Source: a bacterium
Lineage (GTDB): Bacteria; Patescibacteriota; Minisyncoccia; CAIUEV01
Direction: 5' to 3'
Length of the DNA stretch: 42,113 nucleotides
NCBI GenBank assembly: GCA_021779915.1
Contig: JAJXZR010000018.1
Span: forward strand, 1-42,113
Shown piece after piece: positions 18,217-26,619 of the stretch. A program made the translations under genes and the position numbers. The notes under the pieces were generated by a model. The model worked only from the letters and a program-made list of their open reading frames with translations, was not told where the DNA came from and ran no database searches. Each line of letters starts with the position of its first letter. Within the stretch, counting starts at the first letter, position 1.

Positions 18217-19653
18217 TTACTTGCTAACTCCATAGGTTCCGCTTTTCATCTTTTCATCCTCTATTTTTTGCTGGATCAAATATCCTTCTTGAGAAAGTTG
18301 TTGGCTCATGTTGGCTGAGGCTTGAGTGGGTGTTTGTAGTCCTTCTACAATGGAATTTATCCCATCCTCAAATATTTTAGCCACTCTAGCGTCATTAGGT
18401 TGCCTGAAACTGGTTGCCGAGCTTGCCTGATCGGCGAATACCCCGAGAAGGGGATCTTCCTTTTGTGCCACAATAACATCATAGCGAGCAGAAACTCTTC
18501 CGGTTGTTTTGGAATAATCTGTCGCCTGATCTTTGTCAGTTAGAAACTTCAAAAAATTCCAAGCTTCAATAGCTTTTTGACCAGCCGCTTGCTTAGATAC
18601 TGACATAGCCCAGTAAGAAGCAAAATTAATCGGCACAGGAGAGGACTTAAGCTGGGGCAAATAGGCAATTCCCATGTTAAGATTCGGAGCTTTTGCCTTA
18701 ATATTAGCAATCATATGAGAATAATCAATCATCATTCCAACTTTACCGGCATTGAAAGCGTCGATCGAATTCCATTGTTCTTTATTCCAAGAATAAACAG
18801 TTTGCGCTCTGGAAGCAAAACTGGTGTAGAACGCCAAGGCTCTTTCCCCTGGGGAAAAACTAGTTCCGTCCGTCTGGCTTGTAACTCGATTGTTAAGGAC
18901 TGAATTCCAATTTTCATCAATAATCGGACTTCCCATTTGCATCATCAAAATTGAAAGGATATCCGTAGAACGATCAACGTTTTTGCCATAACCGATAGAA
19001 GCTCCCGCTCTTTGGATCCCCCCATATTCATCAATCTTGGTCATCTTGGTGGCATAGGAAGAAAAATCCTCCCAACTCCAGTTCTTGGCAGGAGGCGTCA
19101 CTCCAGAAGCATTCATAATATCCTGATTGTAAAAAACTGCTAAATCGTCCATATAGAGAGGCAAAGCATATATTTTTTCTTGTCCCGTTGGGTCAGGAAA
19201 AGTTAGGTCTTTTTTCACTACAGGAACGAAGGTATCCTGAAGTTCCCGCAAAGTCATTATTTTGTCGCTTCCAGCCTTGACTAGACCAGCATTAACATCA
19301 TCTAATGTTAACATTTTGTCTTTTTGCGCCGGAACCCAAGTGTTAGAAATCATAAAAATATCAGGACCCTGCTGAGCTGCCAGTGCGTTGGTTAATTCTC
19401 TGATATAGTCAGCACACCCCGGCTCGTTACAAGTTTTCTTTTTATAAACAATATCCTTGACATTTTTATGGGCATTCAAATAGGCGGTGATCGCCTTGTT
19501 ATACACCTCCGAATTATCAAAAAGACCCCAGATTTCAAGCCTGTCGACAGTAGGAGTGGCTTGTGGGGCACATCCGCAACCAGAAAGAAATGTTGTACTT
19601 GACGCCAGAACCAAAGATGCAAATACGGCTTTTGCTATTTTTTTAGTAAACAT
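18217..19653 (-). CDS. Extracellular solute-binding lipoprotein (ABC sugar-type)
   Basis: Lipobox FLSGC; DIFMISNTWVPAQKDKMLTLDD, YALPLYMDDLAVFYNQDIM, AWNFLKFLTDKDQA. Confidence 0.9.
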   Translation of the reverse strand: MFTKKIAKAVFASLVLASSTTFLSGCGCAPQATPTVDRLEIWGLFDNSEVYNKAITAYLNAHKNVKDIVYKKKTCNEPGCADYIRELTNALAAQQGPDIFMISNTWVPAQKDKMLTLDDVNAGLVKAGSDKIMTLRELQDTFVPVVKKDLTFPDPTGQEKIYALPLYMDDLAVFYNQDIMNASGVTPPAKNWSWEDFSSYATKMTKIDEYGGIQRAGASIGYGKNVDRSTDILSILMMQMGSPIIDENWNSVLNNRVTSQTDGTSFSPGERALAFYTSFASRAQTVYSWNKEQWNSIDAFNAGKVGMMIDYSHMIANIKAKAPNLNMGIAYLPQLKSSPVPINFASYWAMSVSKQAAGQKAIEAWNFLKFLTDKDQATDYSKTTGRVSARYDVIVAQKEDPLLGVFADQASSATSFRQPNDARVAKIFEDGINSIVEGLQTPTQASANMSQQLSQEGYLIQQKIEDEKMKSGTYGVSK

Positions 19654-19692
19654 AGTATTTGTATTAATTTAATTTGAAAAATTTTATTTCCC

Positions 19693-19971
19693 CTATTCCA
19701 CTTCTACAGAAACATAATTTCTTTTTTTCAATTGCCCGTTAAAACCTTTTCTTTTTTTCTTGGTAAATTGTACGATTCCATCTTTCAATGCATAAAGAGT
19801 GTCGTCTTCAGCGATTCGAACATTCTTTCCGGCTCGGAATTTGGTTCCCCTTTGCCTAACGATAATATTGCCGGTTGAAACTTTCTGTTTGCCATAAATC
19901 TTTACCCCCAGTCTTTTAGAAATACTGTCGCGACCTAAAGAAGTCGATCCACCCGCTTTACGATGAGCCAT
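19693..19971 (-). CDS. rpmA: 50S ribosomal protein L27
   Basis: [51 protein letters not shown]. Confidence 0.97.
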   Translation of the reverse strand: MAHRKAGGSTSLGRDSISKRLGVKIYGKQKVSTGNIIVRQRGTKFRAGKNVRIAEDDTLYALKDGIVQFTKKKRKGFNGQLKKRNYVSVEVE

Positions 19972-20054
19972 TGTTAGTTGCTAAAATGATTAAATTAGAA
20001 TTGTTATTCTTGGCACAATGGTAAAATAATTATTTAGGAAAGGCAAAAAAGAAA

Positions 20055-20243
20055 AATTTCTAATTCACCTAATTACCTAATTCACCTAATAAAATGACAA
20101 ATTTACAATGACGAATGACGAATTAAATCCAAAGACCAAATGACAAATTTTTTTTGATTTTCGGATCTTGTCATTGATTTGTCATTCGATATTGGTCATT
20201 TGACATTTTATTAGAAATTAGAACTTAGGTGAATTAGAAATTC
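20055..20243. repeat. Imperfect inverted repeat in divergent rpmA / small-ORF intergenic region
   Basis: aatttctaattcacctaa...attttattagaaattagaacttaggtgaattagaaatt; internal aatgacgaatgacg / tcattgatttgtcattc. Confidence 0.8.
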
Positions 20244-20288
20244 TCTCCTCCTCTTTCTTTTCTTCTTTTTATCCTGTATCATGTCAAA

Positions 20289-20468
20289 ATGGATCAAATT
20301 AAAAATTCCGATAAAACTAGTTCGTTCAATCTCGCTCTAAAAATCCTAATTTTTATCGCAGTTATTGCTATAATTGCCAGTTTTTTTGATACCGGATTGA
20401 AAGCGATTGGACTAAAGAACCAATTAGGGAACTGGCTTAGTGTGGCGGGAGAGAAGATGGGAAAGTAG
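20289..20468 (+). CDS. Small single-TM protein, 59 aa, below the ORF-track cutoff
   Basis: MDQIKNSDKTSSFNLALKILIFIAVIAIIASFFDTGLKAIGLKNQLGNWLSVAGEKMGK*, translated directly. Confidence 0.6.
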   Translation: MDQIKNSDKTSSFNLALKILIFIAVIAIIASFFDTGLKAIGLKNQLGNWLSVAGEKMGK

Positions 20469-20469
20469 T

Positions 20470-20590
20470 TAAAAATGGAAAATGGAAAGATCAAAATGCA
20501 AAATTATGGTGTCGCTCCGCGACAATTAATTGAATGTCGCCACAGGCGACTCCTAAATTTTCCATTTTGATTTTTAAATTTTTAATTTAT
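20470..20590. repeat. Inverted-repeat element of family H2 with two internal hairpins
   Basis: gtcgctccgcgac (20511-20523), aattaattgaat spacer, gtcgccacaggcgac (20536-20550); outer gatcaaaatgcaaaatt / aattttccattttgatt. Confidence 0.92.
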
Positions 20591-20594
20591 CTCG

Positions 20595-20927
20595 TTGGAT
20601 CGCATTAACAAAGTCAACTCCCTCTTATTTCACGAACTCAACAGCCTCCTTACTAAAGAGCTGACTTCAGAAAATAAGGACAAGTTTTTACTCAGCTTCA
20701 CGAAAGTTGAAACCACCCGAGATTTAAGAATCGCCAAGGTTTTTTATCTTGTGTTTCCCGCTAAATTCAAGGGACAGGCACTTAAGTATTTGAATACTCA
20801 AAAAACTTCTTGGCAAAATACCCTGAATAAAAAACTTGTCTTAAAATACAAACCAAGGATTTCTTTCGTTTTTGACAAAGGACAAGAAAATGCGTTTTTG
20901 GTGGAAGAAATACTAAAGAAAATCTAA
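20595..20927 (+). CDS. rbfA: Ribosome-binding factor A (TTG start)
   Basis: DRINKVNSLLFHELNSLLTKEL...VETTRDLRIAKVFYLVFP...LVLKYKPRISFVFD. Confidence 0.85.
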   Translation: MDRINKVNSLLFHELNSLLTKELTSENKDKFLLSFTKVETTRDLRIAKVFYLVFPAKFKGQALKYLNTQKTSWQNTLNKKLVLKYKPRISFVFDKGQENAFLVEEILKKI

Positions 20928-20967
20928 TCTTATAATTTTAAAACAAAGGAAAATTATAATATTCATG

Positions 20968-21106
20968 TGTCATCCCGGGCTTGACCCGGGATCCAGGAGA
21001 GCGATATTAATCTAATAAAGTACTATTTTACCCAGTTTATTAACGATACTCATTAAAATAACATTTTATTAGCCTAACTGGATCCCGGGTCAAGCCCGGG
21101 ATGACA
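20968..21106. repeat. Interspersed palindromic element, short type
   Basis: tgtcatcccgggcttgacccgggatccagg ... ctggatcccgggtcaagcccgggatgaca. Confidence 0.96.
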
Positions 21107-21160
21107 CATTATTGTAAATTTGTTCGTTTTAAAGATTAAAAATTACAAAATTTAAAAATT

Positions 21161-22243
21161 TTGTTTCCTATGTTCAACCTATTTAAAACAAAAATAAAAA
21201 AAACTTGGGGATTAAATCTTACTGACAGACATTTGCGAGCTGTTGAAATTGAAGGAACTGGAAAACAGTGGAAAATCAAAAAACTCGGAAAAGTTGAGCT
21301 TCCACCGGGTGTTGTTGAAAACGGAACGATTAAACAGCCGGAGTCCTTCAAGGATTACTTAAACCAATTACAAAAAACTGCTTATCCCTCTTCAATTAGA
21401 TCCCATTTTGTCAACATTAATCTTGCTGAGGAACATGCTTTTATGAGGACTATTCGGATGCCCAAATTAGCTCCCGACGAAATGGAAGAGGCAATTCAAT
21501 GGGAAGCCGAAAGCAATATTCCCCTCTCGATTGACAAAGTTTACCTGTCTTGGGAGGAATTACCAGAAAAAGGAGGAGACAAAATCCCAACTCTTCTTGC
21601 TGCTACGCCCAAAACGGTCATAGATAAGATGATTTCTTCTTTAGAAGAAGCTCGTCTTACACCCGTAACAATTGAACCCGACTCGGTTTCACTGATGAGG
21701 AGCATCCTGGAAACCAACCCGGAATCTTCAAATAATCCGGTTTTAATAGTCAACCTTAAAGAGTTTTATACCCAGATTGTGGTTTTTGACTCTGCCGTTG
21801 TAAGGCTGAGCACAACTTGTGAAACATCCGGACAAGATTTTGACAAATCAATCGCCACAAAGTTCAAAATAGGTATCAAAGAAGCAGAAAAAATCCGAAA
21901 AGAAGTATCCTGGAATGAAAGAAATGATCTAGCAAAACAGCTTCAAGAAGTGGTTGCTTCACCACTTAATAGTTTGATAAAAGAAATAGGTAACGCTATT
22001 TCTTTTTATCAAAACGATCAAGATAAAGACATACAAAATATTATTCTGACAGGAGAAAAAAGAAATAAATGGCCGGGTTTTGATGAATTTTTGGGAAAAG
22101 CTTTGGGTCTTTCAATAAAGTGGCAAAACGGTTTCGATCCAGATAAATGGCCTGCCAAATGCCCCTATGTGACCGAGGGCGAAAAGGAGGAATATAATAT
22201 AGGTATTGGACTTGCTCTAAAAAGTCTAGAAAGTGGATTTTAA
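21161..22243 (+). CDS. pilM: Type IV pilus assembly protein PilM
   Basis: WGLNLTDRHLRAVEIEGTGKQWKI, MPKLAPDEMEEAIQWEAESNIPLSIDKVYLSWEEL, actin-like ATPase fold features. Confidence 0.88.
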   Translation: MFPMFNLFKTKIKKTWGLNLTDRHLRAVEIEGTGKQWKIKKLGKVELPPGVVENGTIKQPESFKDYLNQLQKTAYPSSIRSHFVNINLAEEHAFMRTIRMPKLAPDEMEEAIQWEAESNIPLSIDKVYLSWEELPEKGGDKIPTLLAATPKTVIDKMISSLEEARLTPVTIEPDSVSLMRSILETNPESSNNPVLIVNLKEFYTQIVVFDSAVVRLSTTCETSGQDFDKSIATKFKIGIKEAEKIRKEVSWNERNDLAKQLQEVVASPLNSLIKEIGNAISFYQNDQDKDIQNIILTGEKRNKWPGFDEFLGKALGLSIKWQNGFDPDKWPAKCPYVTEGEKEEYNIGIGLALKSLESGF

Positions 22244-22255
22244 GTTTTTCATGTT

Positions 22256-22918
22256 ATGGAAAATCAAAAAATAGAACAACCAACTTTGACTCAAAAAAAA
22301 ATCATTTCACCCAACCTTCTTCCCAGCGAGAAGAAGGAGATACTGTATTTAGAAATCATCGGGGAAACCGTCAGAAAGGTTTGTCAGATAGGACTTGTTT
22401 TTATGTCGTTATTTTTTATCGTCGGCGGTTTAATTTTGCTAAATATCCAGAAGAATGAAAAGGCCTATACTTTCAAATACGAAAATATTGACAGGCAAAA
22501 GTTGGATGAGTTGAATAAAATTAAAAAAGAAGTGCAAGAAACCAATGGGATCGGAAATATGTTGAATCAAAGTATCAAAAAACAATACAAGTGGAGCGAC
22601 TTTTTATCAAATCTCTCAAAGATCACTCCTGAAGGCGTTGTTCTTCTAAGTATTGAAACGCCTCTGGACAATCCTACCTGGATAACCATAACTGGAGTCG
22701 CCAGAGAGAGAGATTTATTCTTAAAATTCAAAAACGGATTAGACTCTTCCGGATTTTTTACTAAAATTGAATCTCCACTCTCAAATTATGTCGATCCTCT
22801 CAGTCTTGAATTTGAAATTAACGCCCAAGTAAAGAATTGGAATCCCAAATGGGCGGAAGACGCCAAGAAAGCTAAATTAAGCGCCAGGAAAGCGGCAAAT
22901 GATGCAACGGGAGAATAG
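22256..22918 (+). CDS. pilN: PilN-like type IV pilus inner-membrane assembly protein
   Basis: NLLPSEKKE N-terminus + single TM, then WSDFLSNLSKITPEGVVLLSIETP; directly after pilM. Confidence 0.8.
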   Translation: MENQKIEQPTLTQKKIISPNLLPSEKKEILYLEIIGETVRKVCQIGLVFMSLFFIVGGLILLNIQKNEKAYTFKYENIDRQKLDELNKIKKEVQETNGIGNMLNQSIKKQYKWSDFLSNLSKITPEGVVLLSIETPLDNPTWITITGVARERDLFLKFKNGLDSSGFFTKIESPLSNYVDPLSLEFEINAQVKNWNPKWAEDAKKAKLSARKAANDATGE

Positions 22919-22921
22919 ATT

Positions 22922-23048
22922 TAAATTTCCAATTTCTAATTTCTAATTTTCAAACAATTTCCAATGACTAAATTATTCAATGTTTCAAACATTTTAAAAT
23001 TTAAAATTGTTTGAAAATTGAAAATTGAAAATTGAAAATTATTTTCTC
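22922..23048. repeat. AT-rich inverted repeat (AATTTCTAATTT / AAATTGAAAATTG words)
   Basis: aatttccaatttctaatttctaattttcaaacaattt ... aaattgtttgaaaattgaaaattgaaaatt. Confidence 0.8.
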
Positions 23049-23486
23049 ATGTTCTCTTTTCTCCTCAACTTTACCTACGGCGTTCTTGCGTTTTTTCTAG
23101 TTTTTTTGGTAGAAAGCTTTTTTATAAAACTAGGATTGCCAGTCCCGAACCGTAATTTTTCAGCATTTACCGTCGGTGGATTGTATATTCCAGCTTTTCT
23201 AGAAGAGCTAGTAAAAATTTCTTTTACTTTTCTAGCCGTTTATAGACTCAAAAACAATTTCCACTTAACTTTGGGAATTCCCATCGGATTTGGTTTTGTT
23301 GAGAGCTATTTTTCTCCAGAAAAAGACACTCTGCAAAAAATTTTTTTGCATACGATTTTTTGGGGAATCGGATATTTGATCGCCAAAAACATTAAAACCA
23401 ATAAAAAAATTCAATTTGCCATTTGGCTCATTATAAGCTCAATTGTTCATTTCGGATACAATATGGTGACAATTTTCAATTTCTAA
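23049..23486 (+). CDS. PrsW-like/CAAX-superfamily intramembrane glutamic protease candidate
   Basis: Multi-TM; FLEELVKISF (EExxK), GIPIGFGFVES, SIVHFGYN; ORF track start 23025 lies in the repeat. Confidence 0.6.
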   Translation: MFSFLLNFTYGVLAFFLVFLVESFFIKLGLPVPNRNFSAFTVGGLYIPAFLEELVKISFTFLAVYRLKNNFHLTLGIPIGFGFVESYFSPEKDTLQKIFLHTIFWGIGYLIAKNIKTNKKIQFAIWLIISSIVHFGYNMVTIFNF

Positions 23487-23697
23487 TTTTCCCGCCCTAG
23501 GCGGGTCGCCCAAGGAGACAATTTTCAAACTCGGAATTAAATTTAGCATCGTGTCATCCCGGGTCAAGCCCGGGATGACACGTGTTTCTGGGGTTTGCTT
23601 TGTTAAAACATTGTGAAATTAATAAATTGAAAATTGTTTGTCTCCTTAGGCGACCCGCCTCGGGCGGGAAAATTAGAAATTAGAAATTGAAAATTAA
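23483..23697. repeat. Nested inverted repeat with solo TGTCATCCCGGGTCAAGCCCGGGATGACA (23552-23580) in its loop
   Basis: cccgccctaggcgggtcgcccaaggagaca ... tgtctccttaggcgacccgcctcgggcggg, outer aattttcaatttctaatttt / aaaattagaaattagaaattg. Confidence 0.93.
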
Positions 23698-23769
23698 TTT
23701 CCCCCTCTTGCCAAAAAAATAGTTTTTTACTAGTTTCAAAGTACAATAATCCTTGAATCAAATCAATCC

Positions 23770-24375
23770 ATGGGTGATTTTCTTGAAATTATGCTCGCTT
23801 CAGAGGGACGAGCTCGTTTAGTGAAGTTTTTTCTTCTTAATCCTAATTCCAAAGCCAGCACTCAAGAATTAAAAGAAAAATTAAGACTCGACAAGCGAAC
23901 AATTAAGAAAGAAACTGATATCCTCCTTAAGGCTGGTTTGATTAAAAAAAGGAAAGCCGGAGGAAAATCCCATTTTTTCACTTCCAGAGAGTGCGAATTT
24001 TATCCTGAACTAAAGAAAATAGTTTCTAAATGCACTGTATTTCCTCAAATTAAATCTCTCGATCGAATCCCTAAAACGGGGCATGTAAAACTGATTTTGG
24101 TAACTGGAATTTTTGCCAATAATCTTAAGACTAGAGCTGACATACTGATCGTTGGCGATGGGGTAAGCAAGCCCCGACTAGCCGAGGTCATCAAAGACAT
24201 CGAGGCGGAAATTGGAAAAGAGATCCGCTATGCCTTGTTTACCGAGGAAGAATTTGGTTATCGCCTCAATATGTTCGATAAATTTATCAAGGAATTCTTC
24301 GAAGGAGCCCATCGAATAATCTTCAATAAAATAAAGGACAAAGACTTGCCAATTAACAAAGAGCAAGAAAAATAA
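23770..24375 (+). CDS. wHTH + nucleotidyltransferase-like domain regulator
   Basis: RLVKFFLLNPNSKASTQELKEKLRLDKRTIKKETDILLKAGLIKKR (wHTH); KTRADILIVGDGVS. Confidence 0.65.
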   Translation: MGDFLEIMLASEGRARLVKFFLLNPNSKASTQELKEKLRLDKRTIKKETDILLKAGLIKKRKAGGKSHFFTSRECEFYPELKKIVSKCTVFPQIKSLDRIPKTGHVKLILVTGIFANNLKTRADILIVGDGVSKPRLAEVIKDIEAEIGKEIRYALFTEEEFGYRLNMFDKFIKEFFEGAHRIIFNKIKDKDLPINKEQEK

Positions 24376-25433
24376 TGCAAAATAAAATATTTCTTCTTTC
24401 AGGTAACAATTCTTTTTTTCGAAGGAAAGAAAGGGAAAAAATTATCCAGGAATTTCAATCCCTTGAAAAAGGAACGGTTTTTCGTTTTAATTTAACTCCT
24501 GGATCTCCAGAGGAATTAAAAACAAGAATCAGCCGAAAAATTCGCAGTTATTCTTTCTTCCAAGAAAAAGAATTAATTCTCATAAAAGTAGAGCTCCCTG
24601 AAAGGAAAACCTCTCAAGGAAAAAAGGGGGCGAGAGACAAAGTCTCTTCCGGCAAGAAAAAAATGGGTTTTTTCCATGAATCTTTTGTTGCCTCGCTAAT
24701 TTTAAAGATCCCCAAACATATTACGCTAATTATCGAGATTGACGGAGTCTTGGAAAAAAATAGTATTTTAAAAAATCTTTTTGAAAAAATATCCGACTCG
24801 CAAACTATTGATTTTAGTACAAAAAAAGGGGGAGAAACGATAGCTATCCGCTCGCTTGTCAACAACTATCTTTTGCAAGAAAAAATCACTATCAGCAGTG
24901 CACTTATAGAAGAGCTGATAAATAAAAATAAAGATGATTATTGGAGTATTTTTAATTCTTTGGAACAGGCTGTTTTGCTTTTCCACGCCAAAGACAAAAA
25001 CGATAATTTGAATGATAGTTTAGCCAATCTTTGGGAATTACGAGAGGAAAAAAAGATTTTTTCCCTACTGGATGCAATTGGGAGAAAAGACCAAAAAAAT
25101 GCTCTCAGTCTACTTTACCAAATAATCAGCGAAAACACTATTAGATTTGGAGGGGAAATTCCCGCAGTTTTAGGGCTTGTTTCTTTGCTTAAAAGACAGA
25201 TAACCCAGCTTCTTGCTCTAAAAGAAAATATTTCTCCCCAAGAAGCAACCAAGAAATGGGGAATACCTCCTTTTGCTTATACTAAAACACAATATCACAG
25301 TTCTCTTTTTGGCGAACAATTTCTTTGCTCGGCTTATGAAGGTTTGCTGAATATACAACAAAAAGCAAAAAGCGGACTAAACAGTCCGCTTCCGCTTCTC
25401 GATTTCCTGATACTCCGTCTTATTTCACATTAG
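24375..25433 (+). CDS. holA: DNA polymerase III delta subunit
   Basis: NKIFLLSGNNSFFRRKEREKIIQEF, SLLDAIGRKDQKNALSLLYQII, LGLVSLLKRQITQLLALKE. Confidence 0.75.
   Translation: MQNKIFLLSGNNSFFRRKEREKIIQEFQSLEKGTVFRFNLTPGSPEELKTRISRKIRSYSFFQEKELILIKVELPERKTSQGKKGARDKVSSGKKKMGFFHESFVASLILKIPKHITLIIEIDGVLEKNSILKNLFEKISDSQTIDFSTKKGGETIAIRSLVNNYLLQEKITISSALIEELINKNKDDYWSIFNSLEQAVLLFHAKDKNDNLNDSLANLWELREEKKIFSLLDAIGRKDQKNALSLLYQIISENTIRFGGEIPAVLGLVSLLKRQITQLLALKENISPQEATKKWGIPPFAYTKTQYHSSLFGEQFLCSAYEGLLNIQQKAKSGLNSPLPLLDFLILRLISH
25360..25389 (-). terminator. Rho-independent terminator for the 25420-26214 gene, embedded in the holA 3' end
   Basis: Minus strand: GCGGACT GTTT AGTCCGC TTTTTGCTTTTT. 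Confidence 0.75.
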
Positions 25434-26214
25434 AACCGCCAGAGGCAAGGGCTAATTTATTGTAATACATCCCGACATCGCTAACCCACTTGGAAGCATT
25501 TCCGTCGCTTTTGCAAGCACTTCCGCATTTCCAAATTACAAATTTGGAAGGGGTATCAATTCCTTTTTTCACTAATTTTTCGATTCTATTGCCAACTGTT
25601 TCAATGGCTTTTTCGGCACTTGGAAAACAACTGTGTCCCCCTAGGACAGTTTCAAACCGGCTGTCCTTGAACCCCCAATAATTATAGCAATCTCTTCCAT
25701 TGTGATGGGGAGCTACTTTGCCCCAATTGCTTTCTTTCTTAGCTATGGCCACGATAAATGCGGCTGTCTTGGGATCTCTCTGGAGAATATAGGGTAGCAT
25801 GTCATTGATCGGGTAATCTTTGGTCATTTTATCGAACTTTTTTTCATCCGGTTTTGTGCTCCCGTCTTTTACACCAGTATCGATCTTAATTGATCCACTG
25901 TCTCCGTTACTAGTGTTTTTATCTATTACTTTAATCGCCTCTATCTGTTTGGCGTTGAAAACAACATCTTCGATCCTTGCTTTGCTTTTTGGCGATTCGT
26001 TTTGAACCTTAAGCGTAAGGTCGGAAAGAGAATCACTTCCAGCTAACTGCGGAGTAGAAATCTTGCTGTATTTTTCGGAAACTTGATAAAAGCTGGCTAA
26101 ATTGTCATTTTTCGACTCTAAACTTTCGTCTTTGGTAGCAACATTCGCGTTTACTAAAATAGTCGCCGTAAGAGGCAACACAATTAGAAACTTACTAATG
26201 TTTAGTTTACCCAT
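25420..26214 (-). CDS. Secreted lysozyme/glucosaminidase-like protein
   Basis: Signal-like N-terminus; AAFIVAIAKKESNWGKVAPHHNGRDCYNYWGFKDSRF; convergent 14-bp overlap with holA. Confidence 0.55.
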   Translation of the reverse strand: MGKLNISKFLIVLPLTATILVNANVATKDESLESKNDNLASFYQVSEKYSKISTPQLAGSDSLSDLTLKVQNESPKSKARIEDVVFNAKQIEAIKVIDKNTSNGDSGSIKIDTGVKDGSTKPDEKKFDKMTKDYPINDMLPYILQRDPKTAAFIVAIAKKESNWGKVAPHHNGRDCYNYWGFKDSRFETVLGGHSCFPSAEKAIETVGNRIEKLVKKGIDTPSKFVIWKCGSACKSDGNASKWVSDVGMYYNKLALASGGSNVK

Positions 26215-26251
26215 TTAGACTAATAAAAAATCTGCCCTCCAAAAATTAATA

Positions 26252-26274
26252 CAGACTGGTTTTAAACCAATCTG
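26252..26274 (-). promoter_or_regulatory. 5'-UTR hairpin of the lysozyme-like gene
   Basis: Minus strand CAGATTGGTT(TAA)AACCAGTCTG; the single mismatch is a G-U pair in minus-strand RNA. Confidence 0.5.
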
Positions 26275-26286
26275 CATAACTTAACG

Positions 26287-26314
26287 ATAATAGTGATAAC
26301 TACATTTTTGTCAA
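26287..26314 (-). promoter_or_regulatory. Sigma70-like promoter for the 25420-26214 gene
   Basis: Minus strand TTGACA-16 bp-TATTAT. Confidence 0.6.
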
Positions 26315-26324
26315 GGGAAATATG

Positions 26325-26610
26325 AGTTTATCAAGTTATAAAGTTCATCAAGTTTATAAAGCATTGATGTTTATTAATATTCCAGCTCCTATGGACTTTA
26401 GATACCGTTTTCTAAAATTATTGTTTTCTGATAGAAAATACCTCAATTTTAGAAAACGGTATCTAAAGTCCATAGGAGCTGGAATACAAAAATTCTTAAA
26501 ACTATTTTATAATTTTTCCGTACTAAAACTTGATGTCCTCCAGGGGCGGATACGCCTCTGGTGGAAGCTTGGTGCACTTTATAACTTGATAAACTTTATA
26601 ACTTTATAAA
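26325..26610. repeat. Composite inverted repeat: outer GTTTATCAAGTTATAAAG arrays containing a long palindrome and a GC hairpin
   Basis: gagtttatcaagttataaagttcatcaag ... ctttataacttgataaactttataac; GC hairpin cctccaggggcg/cgcctctggtgg at 26537-26564. Confidence 0.9.
26378..26486. repeat. Perfect 42-bp-arm palindrome with 25-nt asymmetric loop
   Basis: tattccagctcctatggactttagataccgttttctaaaatt / attgttttctgatagaaaatacctc / aattttagaaaacggtatctaaagtccataggagctggaata. Confidence 0.98.
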
Positions 26611-26619
26611 CTCATCCCC

